From positions 248,001 to 312,000 of the forward strand of contig NZ_PJBC01000004.1 in the NCBI RefSeq assembly GCF_002836515.1: a stretch of DNA of 64,000 nucleotides, given 5' to 3'. The translations under genes were made by a program, and so were the position numbers. Below, piece after piece: positions 26,924 to 35,021 of this stretch (positions are counted from its first letter, which is position 1; each line of letters opens with the position of its first letter). The notes under the pieces were generated by a model, which saw nothing but the letters and a program-made list of their open reading frames with translations, did no database searches and was not told the origin of the DNA. The stretch comes from Pseudomonas sp. Choline-02u-1 (GTDB taxonomy: Bacteria; Pseudomonadota; Gammaproteobacteria; Pseudomonadales; Pseudomonadaceae).

Positions 26924-28164
26924 TGTCCAGTCTTGCAGATGCAAACGTGCAGTCCGATCTGGATATCGCCCCACTGTTGTTGCCCGCGCAAGTACTGCGC
27001 AACGACGCGCAAGCCATCAAGGCCGCCCATGAGCTGGCGCAAGCGGCCCGCATGCAGGCGGCCAAACGCGACCGCCAGCGAAAACTGCCGTGGTCGGAAA
27101 TCGAACAATTCACCCGCAGCGGACTCGGTAGCATTGCCATCCCGCGTGAATACGGAGGCCCGCAGGTTTCCTTCGTCACGCTGGCCGAAGTCTTCGCGAT
27201 CATTTCCGCCGCCGACCCGGCGCTCGGGCAGATTCCACAGAACCAGTTCGGCATCATCAATCTGGTGCTCGGCAGCGCCACCGAAGCACAGAAAAAGCAG
27301 TTGTTCCAGAGTGTTCTGGAAGGCTGGCGCATCGGTAATGCCGGCCCGGAACGCGGCACAAAAAACACGTTGGAACTCAAAGCGCGAATCACCGCCGATG
27401 GCGACGGTTACCTGATCAACGGCCAGAAGTTCTACTCCACCGGCGCGCTGTTTGCACACTGGGTCGCGGTGAAAGCGCTCAATGATGAGGGCAAGCAGGT
27501 ACTGGCTTTTGTTCGTCGCGGCACCCCCGGTTTGCGCATCGTCGATGACTGGTCGGGCTTCGGCCAGCGCACCACCGCCAGCGGCACGATCCTGCTGAAC
27601 AACGTGCGCGTCGAGTCGAGCCTGGTCATCGACAACTGGAAGATCAACGAGAAGCCGAATACCCAAGGCGCAGTGTCGCAGCTGATTCAAGCGGCGATCG
27701 ACGCCGGCATCGCCCGTGGCGCCATTGACGACGCCATCGAATTCGTCAAAACCCGCGCGCGACCATGGATCGATGCCAAGGTCGAGCGCGCCAGCGATGA
27801 CCTCTACGTGATCGCCGATATCGGCAAACTGAAAATCGAACTGCACGCCGCCGAAGCGCTGCTGCGCAAGGCCGGCAAAGTCCTCGATCAGGTCCACGCC
27901 GCGCCGCTGACCGCCGAATCCGCCGCACGCGCTTCGATCGCCGTGGCTGAGGCGAAAGTGCTGACCACCGAGATCTCGCTGCTGGCCAGCGAGAAGCTCT
28001 TCGAACTGGCCGGCAGCCGCGCGACCCTCGCCGAATTCAATCTCGACCGTCATTGGCGCAACGCCCGCGTGCACACCCTGCACGACCCGGTGCGCTGGAA
28101 GTATCACGCGGTCGGCGCCTATCGCCTGAACGGCACCTTGCCGGCTCGCCATTCCTGGATCTGA
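26923..28164 (+). CDS. sfnB: SfnB-family sulfur-acquisition flavoprotein (acyl-CoA dehydrogenase fold), copy 1
   Basis: Flavin-dependent oxidoreductase of the acyl-CoA dehydrogenase/DszC fold, 413 residues, belonging to the SfnB group induced by sulfate starvation and tied to organosulfur use. Visible blocks: SGLGSIAIPREYGGPQVSF near 66-84, LGQIPQNQFGI, GYLINGQKFYSTGALFAHW, DWSGFGQRTTASGT and the C-terminal DRHWRNARVHTLHDPVRWKYHAVG. The catalytic Glu of acyl-CoA dehydrogenases is not evident, fitting a monooxygenase role. It is first of a four-step set with a second SfnB, a flavin monooxygenase and a MetQNI transporter. The physiological substrate is unknown. Confidence 0.88.
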   Translation: MSSLADANVQSDLDIAPLLLPAQVLRNDAQAIKAAHELAQAARMQAAKRDRQRKLPWSEIEQFTRSGLGSIAIPREYGGPQVSFVTLAEVFAIISAADPALGQIPQNQFGIINLVLGSATEAQKKQLFQSVLEGWRIGNAGPERGTKNTLELKARITADGDGYLINGQKFYSTGALFAHWVAVKALNDEGKQVLAFVRRGTPGLRIVDDWSGFGQRTTASGTILLNNVRVESSLVIDNWKINEKPNTQGAVSQLIQAAIDAGIARGAIDDAIEFVKTRARPWIDAKVERASDDLYVIADIGKLKIELHAAEALLRKAGKVLDQVHAAPLTAESAARASIAVAEAKVLTTEISLLASEKLFELAGSRATLAEFNLDRHWRNARVHTLHDPVRWKYHAVGAYRLNGTLPARHSWI

Positions 28165-28190
28165 GACGACCAGACATCTGGAGGAAAAAC

Positions 28191-29384
28191 ATGACGCTTT
28201 CCCATCACGTCGCGGTCATCACCAGCGATGAGCAAGCCCTGATTGTTGCCAGCGACCTGGCCGAAGACTTCAAACGCGACAGCGCGATCCGCGACCGCGA
28301 ACGCCGCCTGCCCTTGGCGGAACTGGAAGTGTTTTCCCGCTCTGGCCTGTGGGGTATCAGCGTGCCAAAAAAATACGGCGGCGCGGACGTATCCAACGTC
28401 ACCCTGGCCAAGGTCATTGCTCTGATTGCGCAGGCCGACGGCTCGCTGGGGCAGATTCCGCAGAACCATTTCTACGCACTGCAAGTACTGCGCGTGAATG
28501 GCAGCGATGAACAGAAACAGCGTTTGTACGCCGAGGCCCTCGCCGGCCAACGCTTCGGCAATGCACTGGCGGAGCTGGGTACCAAAACCGCTCACGACCG
28601 CGTCACCCGTCTCACCCGCGACGGCGCTGGTTATCGCATCAACGGTCGCAAGTTCTACTCGACCGGAGCGATTTACGCGCAGCGCATTCCGACGTCGGTG
28701 GTCGATGAAAACGGCGTACAGCAACTCGCGTTCGTCCCCCGCAACAGCAAAGGTCTGACCGTGATCGACGACTGGAGCGGCTTTGGCCAGCGCACCACCG
28801 GCAGCGGTTCGGTGGTGTTCGAAGACGTCTATGTCGGGGCTGAAGACGTGCTGCCGTTTCAAAGTGCTTTCGAACGGCCGACCACGGTCGGCCCGCTGGC
28901 ACAAATTCTTCACGCCGCTATCGACACCGGGATCGCCCGCGCCGCTTACGAAGACGCTCTGCATTTCGTGCGCAGCAAAACCCGTCCGTGGATCGATTCC
29001 GGCAATGACAAGGCCACCGAAGATCCGCTGACGCTGAAAAGCTTCGGCCACCTGAGTATCCGCCTCCACGCCACCGAAGCCCTGCTTGAACGCGCCGGCG
29101 AAATTCTCGACGCCGCACAGGCTGACACCACTGCCGAAACTGTTGCAGCGGCCTCGATCGCGGTCGCCGAAGCACGCGCGATCAGCACGGAAACCTCTCT
29201 GGCGGCGGGCAGCACTTTGTTCGAACTGGCCGGCAGCCAGGCCACCCTCGCCGAACACGGCCTCGACCGCCACTGGCGCAACGCTCGCGTGCACACGTTG
29301 CACGACCCGGTGCGCTGGAAGTATCACGCGGTGGGCAATTACTACCTCAACGATGAAAACCCTCCGCTGCGAGGGACGATCTGA
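28191..29384 (+). CDS. SfnB-family flavoprotein, copy 2
   Basis: Paralogue of the preceding gene, 397 residues from the ATG at 28191 (TGGAGGAAA upstream). It repeats the blocks SGLWGISVPKKYGGADVSN, LGQIPQNHFYAL, GYRINGRKFYSTGAIYAQ, DWSGFGQRTTGSGS and the same C-terminal DRHWRNARVHTLHDPVRW. The two genes look like an old tandem duplication. The copies may pair as a heteromer or handle different sulfones. The stop overlaps the next ATG (TGATG). Confidence 0.87.
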   Translation: MTLSHHVAVITSDEQALIVASDLAEDFKRDSAIRDRERRLPLAELEVFSRSGLWGISVPKKYGGADVSNVTLAKVIALIAQADGSLGQIPQNHFYALQVLRVNGSDEQKQRLYAEALAGQRFGNALAELGTKTAHDRVTRLTRDGAGYRINGRKFYSTGAIYAQRIPTSVVDENGVQQLAFVPRNSKGLTVIDDWSGFGQRTTGSGSVVFEDVYVGAEDVLPFQSAFERPTTVGPLAQILHAAIDTGIARAAYEDALHFVRSKTRPWIDSGNDKATEDPLTLKSFGHLSIRLHATEALLERAGEILDAAQADTTAETVAAASIAVAEARAISTETSLAAGSTLFELAGSQATLAEHGLDRHWRNARVHTLHDPVRWKYHAVGNYYLNDENPPLRGTI

Positions 29385-30742
29385 TGGGCGCTGCGAAAAA
29401 GAAGATCCTGCTCAACGCGTTCAACATGAACTGCATCGGCCACATCAACCACGGTTTATGGACGCATCCGCGCGACACCTCGACGCGCTACAACACCATC
29501 GAATATTGGACGGAACTGGCGCAATTGCTGGAGCGCGGGCTGTTCGATGGCTTGTTCATCGCCGACATCGTCGGCGTCTACGATGTTTATCAGGACTCGG
29601 TGGACGTCACGCTGAAAGAGTCGATCCAGTTGCCGGTCAACGACCCGTTGCTGCTGGTGTCGGCAATGGCTGCAGTGACCAAAAACCTCGGCTTCGGCCT
29701 CACCGCCAATCTCACTTACGAGCCGCCGTACCTGTTTGCCCGACGCATGTCGACGCTTGATCATCTGAGCCGTGGCCGGGTCGGCTGGAACATTGTCACC
29801 GGTTACCTGGACAGCGCCGCCAAGGCCATGGGTCTGCGTGAACAGGTCGAACATGACCGCCGCTACGACCAGGCCGAAGAATATCTGCAGGTGCTGTACA
29901 AGCTCTGGGAAGGCAGCTGGGAGGACGGCGCGGTGCTCAACGACCGCGAGAAGCGCATCTACGCCAATCCGGAGAAAGTCCACAAGGTCGAGCACAAGGG
30001 CGAGTTCTATCAGGTCGAGGGCTATCACCTCTGCGAGCCTTCACCGCAGCGTACGCCGGTGTTGTTTCAGGCCGGCACTTCCGATCGTGGATTGCTGTTT
30101 GCCGGGCGTCACGCCGAGTGCGTATTCATCAGCGGCCAGAACAAACCGTCGACCAAGGTGCAGGTCGACAAGGTCCGTGCCAGCGCCGTTGAAGCGGGGC
30201 GCAATCCTCAAGACATCAAGGTGTTCATGGGCCTCAATGTGATCGTCGGCACCACTGAAGCAGCGGCGTGGGCCAAGCATGCCGAGTACCTCAGCTACGC
30301 CAGCGCCGAAGCCGGCGTGGCGCATTTTTCCGCGTCCACCGGTATCGACTTTGCCCAGTACGAAATCGACGAACCGATCCAGTACGTGAAGAGCAACGCC
30401 ATTCAATCGGCGACGAAAACCCTGCAGAACAACGACTGGACCCGGCGCAAATTGCTCGACCAGCACGCCCTCGGTGGCCGCTACATCACCGTGGTCGGCT
30501 CGCCCGAGCAAGTGGCGGATGAACTGGAATCGTGGATCGCCGAAACCGGGCTGGATGGCTTCAACCTGACCCGCATCATCACGCCGCAAAGCTATGTCGA
30601 TTTCATCGAACTGGTGATTCCAGAGCTGCAGCGGCGCGGTTCGTACAAAACCGCGTATGACCGCGGGACCTTGCGCGAGAAGTTGTTTCACGGTGAGGCG
30701 CAGTTACCCGAGCAACACACCGGCTCCGCGTTTCGTCGCTAA
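29384..30742 (+). CDS. FMN-dependent monooxygenase, NtaA/SnaA/DszA family
   Basis: Bacterial-luciferase-fold monooxygenase of 452 residues that uses reduced FMN from a separate reductase. Family blocks are KKKILLNAFNMNCIGHINHGLW at the N-terminus, FADIVGVYDVY-like metal/FMN segments, LTANLTYEPPYLFARRMSTLDHLSRGRVGWNIVTGYL and ERGLFDGLFIADIVG. Members oxidise sulfones (DmoA, DszA) or chelators (NtaA). The coupling to sfnB by TGATG and the sulfur neighbourhood favour an organosulfur substrate. No flavin reductase gene is in the window. Confidence 0.88.
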   Translation: MGAAKKKILLNAFNMNCIGHINHGLWTHPRDTSTRYNTIEYWTELAQLLERGLFDGLFIADIVGVYDVYQDSVDVTLKESIQLPVNDPLLLVSAMAAVTKNLGFGLTANLTYEPPYLFARRMSTLDHLSRGRVGWNIVTGYLDSAAKAMGLREQVEHDRRYDQAEEYLQVLYKLWEGSWEDGAVLNDREKRIYANPEKVHKVEHKGEFYQVEGYHLCEPSPQRTPVLFQAGTSDRGLLFAGRHAECVFISGQNKPSTKVQVDKVRASAVEAGRNPQDIKVFMGLNVIVGTTEAAAWAKHAEYLSYASAEAGVAHFSASTGIDFAQYEIDEPIQYVKSNAIQSATKTLQNNDWTRRKLLDQHALGGRYITVVGSPEQVADELESWIAETGLDGFNLTRIITPQSYVDFIELVIPELQRRGSYKTAYDRGTLREKLFHGEAQLPEQHTGSAFRR

Positions 30743-30744
30743 AA

Positions 30745-30814
30745 GCTTCGCGAGCAAGCCTGCTCCCACAGGGCTATGCATTCCAAAATGTGGGAGCGGG
30801 CCTGCTCGCGAAGA
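30745..30814. repeat. REP pair, family C
   Basis: CTTCGCGAGCAAGCCTGCTCCCAC and its inverted copy TGTGGGAGCGGGCCTGCTCGC lie between the monooxygenase and metQ. The hairpin may modulate read-through into the transporter genes. Confidence 0.85.
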
Positions 30815-30861
30815 GGCCCGACCAGACACCCAAAATTTATGCACTGACTGGAAAAACCACC

Positions 30862-31671
30862 ATGACCAGAAAAATCCTGTCCCACCCAGTCAAAGCACTG
30901 GCCCTGGCCTTCGGCCTGTTCAGCTCGGCGGTGTTTGCTGGCGATGCGCCGCTGAAAATCGGCACCACCGCAGCGTTTGCGATTCCGCTGGAAGCCGCCG
31001 TCGAAGAAGCCTCCAGGCAAGGCCTGAAAGTCGAACTTGTGGAATTCACCGACTGGATCGCGCCCAACGTCAGCCTCGCCGCTGGCGACATCGACGTGAA
31101 TTATTTCCAGCACATCCCGTTCCTGGAGAACGCCAAAGCCGCGTCAGGTTTTGATCTGGTGCCGTTCGCCCCGGGAATCATCAACAACGTCGGCCTGTAT
31201 TCCAAGAAGTACAAAAGCTTCGATGAGCTGCCCGAAGGCGCCAGCGTTGCCATCGCCAACGACCCGATCAACAGCGGTCGCGGCCTGCAATTGCTCGCCA
31301 AGGCCGGGTTGATCACCCTGAAACCGGGTGTAGGCTACAAGGCCACCGAGGACGACATCGTCGCCAATCCGAAGAACATCAGGATCCTTCAGGTCGAAGC
31401 CGTGCAACTGGTGCGCGCTTACGACGACGCCGACCTGGTTCAGGGTTACCCGGCCTATATTCGTCTGGCGAAGACGTTCGATGCCGGCTCGGCGCTGCTG
31501 TTCGACGGTCTCGATCACAAGGAATACGTGATCCAGTTCGTCATCCAGCCGAAGAGCAAAACCGACCCGCGCCTGATCGAGTTCGTCGACATCTATCAGC
31601 ACTCGCCGGCGGTTCGTGCGGCGCTGGACAAGGCCCACGGCAAGCTCTACCAGGCCGGTTGGGAAAGCTGA
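30862..31671 (+). CDS. metQ: MetQ/NlpA-family substrate-binding protein
   Basis: Periplasmic binding protein of the methionine-type (MUT) ABC importers, 269 residues. The signal peptide ends around SSAVFAG (residue 30) with no lipobox cysteine, unlike most MetQ lipoproteins. Family core: [17 protein letters not shown] start, [30 protein letters not shown] and [23 protein letters not shown]. Together with the monooxygenase genes upstream, the ligand may be an organosulfur compound rather than methionine itself. The ATG at 30862 follows an in-frame extension that reads through the REP. Confidence 0.87.
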   Translation: MTRKILSHPVKALALAFGLFSSAVFAGDAPLKIGTTAAFAIPLEAAVEEASRQGLKVELVEFTDWIAPNVSLAAGDIDVNYFQHIPFLENAKAASGFDLVPFAPGIINNVGLYSKKYKSFDELPEGASVAIANDPINSGRGLQLLAKAGLITLKPGVGYKATEDDIVANPKNIRILQVEAVQLVRAYDDADLVQGYPAYIRLAKTFDAGSALLFDGLDHKEYVIQFVIQPKSKTDPRLIEFVDIYQHSPAVRAALDKAHGKLYQAGWES

Positions 31672-31673
31672 AC

Positions 31674-32795
31674 ATGACTGCCGCCATCCAACGGCGACTG
31701 GAGCTTCCAGAGCCACACAACGCTGAAAAAACCGAGCTGCACCCCGAGCTGAATCGCGCCCACGTACGCTTTATCGGCGTGGGCAAAACCTACAACGGCC
31801 GGCAAGGCCCGGTCGCAGCGTTGCAGGGCGTCGACCTGGCGATTCAGCGCGGTGAAGTGTTCGGCATCATCGGTCGCAGCGGCGCCGGCAAGTCGTCGTT
31901 GATCCGTACGATCAATCGTCTTGAGCAACCGACTTCGGGCCGTGTGCTCATCGATCAGGTCGACATCGGCGGATTCGACGAAGACCGTCTCGTCGCATTG
32001 CGTCGGCGCATCGGCATGATCTTCCAGCACTTCAATCTGATGTCGGCCAAGACTGTCTGGCAGAACGTCGAATTACCGCTGAAAGTGGCCGGTGTGCCGA
32101 AGGAACAGCGTGAGAACAAGGTTCGCGAACTGCTAGAGCTGGTCGGCCTGCAAAGCAAGCACACAGCCTATCCGGCACAACTCTCCGGTGGGCAAAAACA
32201 GCGTGTCGGTATCGCCCGCGCCTTGGTGCATGGCCCGGACATTCTGCTCTGCGATGAAGCGACATCGGCGCTCGACCCGGAAACCACGCAGTCGATCCTC
32301 GGCCTGCTGCGCGAGATCAACAAACGCCTGGGTCTGACCATTGTGCTGATCACTCACGAAATGGCGGTGATCCGCGAGATCTGTGACCGCGTCGTCGTGC
32401 TTGAGCATGGCCATGTGGTCGAGCAAGGGCCGGTGTGGCAAGTGTTCGGCAATCCGCAACACGCAGTCAGCCAGACCCTGCTCGCGCCGCTGCAACACGC
32501 CTTGCCGGAAGAACTGCAAAGCCGTTTGCAGGCGCAATCAACGGTTTCTGATGCCGCTGCTGTATTGCGTTTGCAGTTCACCGGCAGCGCCGCTGATGAA
32601 CCGGATCTGGCCGCGTTGTTCGCGGCATTGGGTGGCCGAGTGAAGCTGCTTCAGGGCGGTGTGGAACGGATTCAGGGTCATGCGCTGGGGCAGCTGTTGC
32701 TGGCCGTCAGCGGCTCGGCTTTGAGCACCGAACAATTGCGTGAACGCGCCGGACAATGGGCGCAACGGGTCGAGGTCTTGGGTTATGTGGTTTGA
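31674..32795 (+). CDS. metN: MetN-type ABC transporter, ATP-binding protein
   Basis: ATPase of 373 residues starting at the ATG at 31674, two bases after the metQ stop. A 30-residue N-terminal extension precedes the ABC core: Walker [10 protein letters not shown] (67-75), signature LSGGQKQR, Walker B ILLCDEA, switch [16 protein letters not shown]. The C-terminal 100 residues match the NIL regulatory domain, which in E. coli MetN binds methionine and inhibits transport. The end overlaps metI. Confidence 0.9.
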   Translation: MTAAIQRRLELPEPHNAEKTELHPELNRAHVRFIGVGKTYNGRQGPVAALQGVDLAIQRGEVFGIIGRSGAGKSSLIRTINRLEQPTSGRVLIDQVDIGGFDEDRLVALRRRIGMIFQHFNLMSAKTVWQNVELPLKVAGVPKEQRENKVRELLELVGLQSKHTAYPAQLSGGQKQRVGIARALVHGPDILLCDEATSALDPETTQSILGLLREINKRLGLTIVLITHEMAVIREICDRVVVLEHGHVVEQGPVWQVFGNPQHAVSQTLLAPLQHALPEELQSRLQAQSTVSDAAAVLRLQFTGSAADEPDLAALFAALGGRVKLLQGGVERIQGHALGQLLLAVSGSALSTEQLRERAGQWAQRVEVLGYVV

Positions 32796-33429
32796 TCGCT
32801 TGCTGCAGGGTTTTATCGACACCTTCCTGATGGTTGGCGTGTCGTCGCTGATCGCGCTGCTGGCGGGCATTCCCATGGCGGTGATTCTGGTCACCAGCGA
32901 CAAGAGCGGGATCTATGAAGCGCCGGTGTTGAACCGGGCCTTGGGCGCCTTCGTCAATCTGTTTCGCTCGATCCCGTTTCTGATTCTGATGGTCGCGCTG
33001 ATTCCGTTCACTCGTTTGATCGTCGGCACGACCTATGGCGTGTGGGCCGCGGTGGTGCCGCTGACAATCGCGGCAACGCCGTTTTTTGCGCGGATCGCCG
33101 AAGTCAGCCTGCGCGAGGTCGATCATGGCCTGATCGAAGCCGCACAGGCGATGGGTTGCCGACGCTGGCATATCGTCTGGCATGTGCTGTTGCCCGAGGC
33201 GCTGCCTGGAATCGTCGGGGGCTTCACCATCACTCTGGTGACAATGATCAATTCATCCGCCATGGCCGGTGCAATTGGTGCGGGCGGGCTGGGGGATATC
33301 GCTTACCGCTACGGCTATCAGCGCTTCGACAGCCAGATCATGTTGACGGTGATTGTCTTGCTGGTGGCGTTGGTGGCGGTAATTCAGTTGGGTGGCGACA
33401 GGCTGGCGCGGGGGCTGAATAAGCGCTAA
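32785..33429 (+). CDS. metI: MetI-type ABC transporter, permease
   Basis: Inner-membrane permease of 214 residues with five hydrophobic segments. The EAA loop is [35 protein letters not shown] at 32785 overlaps the end of metN by 11 bases. It completes the metQNI-type importer. The long 411-bp gap that follows ends the cluster. Confidence 0.9.
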   Translation: MWFDRLLQGFIDTFLMVGVSSLIALLAGIPMAVILVTSDKSGIYEAPVLNRALGAFVNLFRSIPFLILMVALIPFTRLIVGTTYGVWAAVVPLTIAATPFFARIAEVSLREVDHGLIEAAQAMGCRRWHIVWHVLLPEALPGIVGGFTITLVTMINSSAMAGAIGAGGLGDIAYRYGYQRFDSQIMLTVIVLLVALVAVIQLGGDRLARGLNKR

Positions 33430-33840
33430 GGTCGATAGCGGCAGGTGGCCATCAACCAAGCCCATGTGATTGCAGTTTTTTGGGCAATGCCCTTAGCGAA
33501 AATCAGATGTTTCCTACGCAAATTTTATCGTTTCGCCAGCCCGAACCACGCGGCTTTGCAGGACGATTCCTAGAATGATTTGCCCGCTTGTACCCGAAAT
33601 ACCCTGTAGCTAATCTCCGGTCGTCACTGTTTTGCGGTGACCGGATTCAGTTGTCCGGATTCGCTGGGCGTGCAGTCAGGCCTGACCTCGGCAGAGGCGT
33701 TAGCTGTCCGATGTTGGCTGCATGCAGGGCACTTTCGGGTGCGCGATGACCGGCGGCCGGCGACTGATCCACGTGCAGCCGCCGTCCTGCTCGTTTACTC
33801 GCGAAATGGTTGGCTCCCACTTGAAGTCAGGAGTTTACCC
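33430..33840 (+). other. Long leader/intergenic region before the small protein gene
   Basis: These 411 bp carry no credible gene. Around 33619-33644 CCGGTCGTCAC and GTGACCGG form a bulged stem-loop, followed by a second CCGG-containing turn. The sequence GTAGCTAATCTCCGGTC resembles, from memory, leaders found before other small Pseudomonas genes of this type. A structured 5' UTR is plausible but not demonstrated. The ribosome site AGTCAGGAG lies before the ATG at 33841. Confidence 0.45.
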
Positions 33841-34197
33841 ATGGAAAAAAATCTTGCCGATCCGCCACTCAGCCTTACCTCCAGCAAGCGGTTCACCGAG
33901 GATTTGCTCAAGGACCGCTCTGCACTGTGCCGCGCCGTTGATTCGCATCTGGCCGGCACTCAGGTCACGTTGGCGGGACAGAAACGCGTCTACAGCATCA
34001 GCGAAGATGTGACGCTGGAAGACGCGCAGTTGTACGTCGCCGACCTGCTGCGCTGCGCCTCGGTGACCGTCCATCAATGCGGTGACCAGCTTGGGGGCGC
34101 GGATCGAGCCATGGTGTTCTCGGTCTGGCATCTGCTGGAGATGGCCAAAGCGATGATGGACCGTTCGATCGATTGCCTGGGAGCCAAGCAGCTCTGA
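33841..34197 (+). CDS. Small Pseudomonas protein, DUF3077/DUF6124-like
   Basis: A 118-residue protein starting at 33841 (MEKNLADPPLSLTSS) with a good ribosome site. The C-terminal half is largely helical: YSISEDVTLEDAQLYVADL, then LRCASVTVHQCGDQL and AMVFSVWHLLEMAKAMMDRSI. This recalls small Pseudomonas families of unknown function (DUF3077 or DUF6124), an assignment from memory. There is no signal peptide or membrane segment. It is monocistronic: a long structured leader precedes it and a strong terminator follows. The function is unknown. Confidence 0.75.
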   Translation: MEKNLADPPLSLTSSKRFTEDLLKDRSALCRAVDSHLAGTQVTLAGQKRVYSISEDVTLEDAQLYVADLLRCASVTVHQCGDQLGGADRAMVFSVWHLLEMAKAMMDRSIDCLGAKQL

Positions 34198-34212
34198 AGT
34201 CTGGCACTCATG

Positions 34213-34250
34213 GCCGCCTGCACTGGCACCAGCGCAGGCGGCGTTTTTTT
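34213..34250 (+). terminator. Rho-independent terminator
   Basis: GCCGCCTGC and GCAGGCGGC form a perfect nine-base stem with a 12-base loop, one base before a run of seven T. It ends the small-protein transcript. Confidence 0.9.
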
Positions 34251-34301
34251 GCCCGCGAAAAAGCTTATAGTCCGCTCTCTCATCGCCATACAGCATCGAC
34301 C

Positions 34302-34931
34302 ATGAAACAGACGCCCAGCGACCTCGAACAGATCACCGCCACGACCCTTGGTCATTACAACTCAGTGGCCGAGGATTTCCGTGAGGGCACTCGCGACCAC
34401 GATGTCAGCCAGAATATCGAGGCTTTGCTGCGCCACATTCAGGCTGATTCGCCGTTGACGATTCTCGATTTCGGCTGCGGCCCCGGGCGGGACCTGCAGA
34501 CGTTCACGCGCATGGGCCACGTCGCGATCGGCCTCGATGGCTCGCAGGAGTTTGCGCGCATGGCCCGCGAGGACAGCGGCTGCGAAGTCTGGCAGCAGGA
34601 CTTTCTCAAGCTTGATCTGCCGGCGGAACGCTTTGACGGGATTTTCGCCAATGCCGTGCTGTTTCATGTGCCGTTGCAGGTATTGCCGCACGTGTTGCAG
34701 CAATTGCACGGCACCTTGAAACCGGGCGGCGTGTTGTTCAGCTCCAATCCGCGCGGGGACAACCGCGAAGGGTGGAATGGGCCGCGTTATGGCTCGTACC
34801 ACGATCTCGACGCCTGGCGCGCTTTGCTGACAGCGGCAGGCTTTGTCGAGCTTGAGCACTATTACCGACCCGCCGGGTTGCCGCGCGAGCAGCAGCCGTG
34901 GCTGGCGAGCGTGTGGCGTCGAGTTGATTGA
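34302..34931 (+). CDS. Class I SAM-dependent methyltransferase
   Basis: Rossmann-fold methyltransferase of 209 residues. Motif I is LDFGCGPGRD (55-65), the acidic loop is GLDGSQEF and the post-I region FDGIFANAVLFHVP matches the UbiE/Coq5-like group; LKPGGVLFSSNPRG is motif III. It starts at 34302, 52 bases after the terminator. The substrate is unknown and the neighbours give no clue. Confidence 0.85.
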   Translation: MKQTPSDLEQITATTLGHYNSVAEDFREGTRDHDVSQNIEALLRHIQADSPLTILDFGCGPGRDLQTFTRMGHVAIGLDGSQEFARMAREDSGCEVWQQDFLKLDLPAERFDGIFANAVLFHVPLQVLPHVLQQLHGTLKPGGVLFSSNPRGDNREGWNGPRYGSYHDLDAWRALLTAAGFVELEHYYRPAGLPREQQPWLASVWRRVD

Positions 34932-34940
34932 AGATCAAAA

Positions 34941-35009
34941 GATCGCAGCCTTTGGCAGCTCCTGCGTTGGAATGCGTTTCCCTGTAGGGGCTGCCGTTGG
35001 CTGCGATCT
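34941..35009. repeat. REP pair, family A
   Basis: GATCGCAGCCTTTGGCAGCTCC and an inverted TAGGGGCTGCCGTTGGCTGCGATC between the convergent methyltransferase and triC genes. Confidence 0.8.
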
Positions 35010-35021
35010 CTGGTTCTTGCT

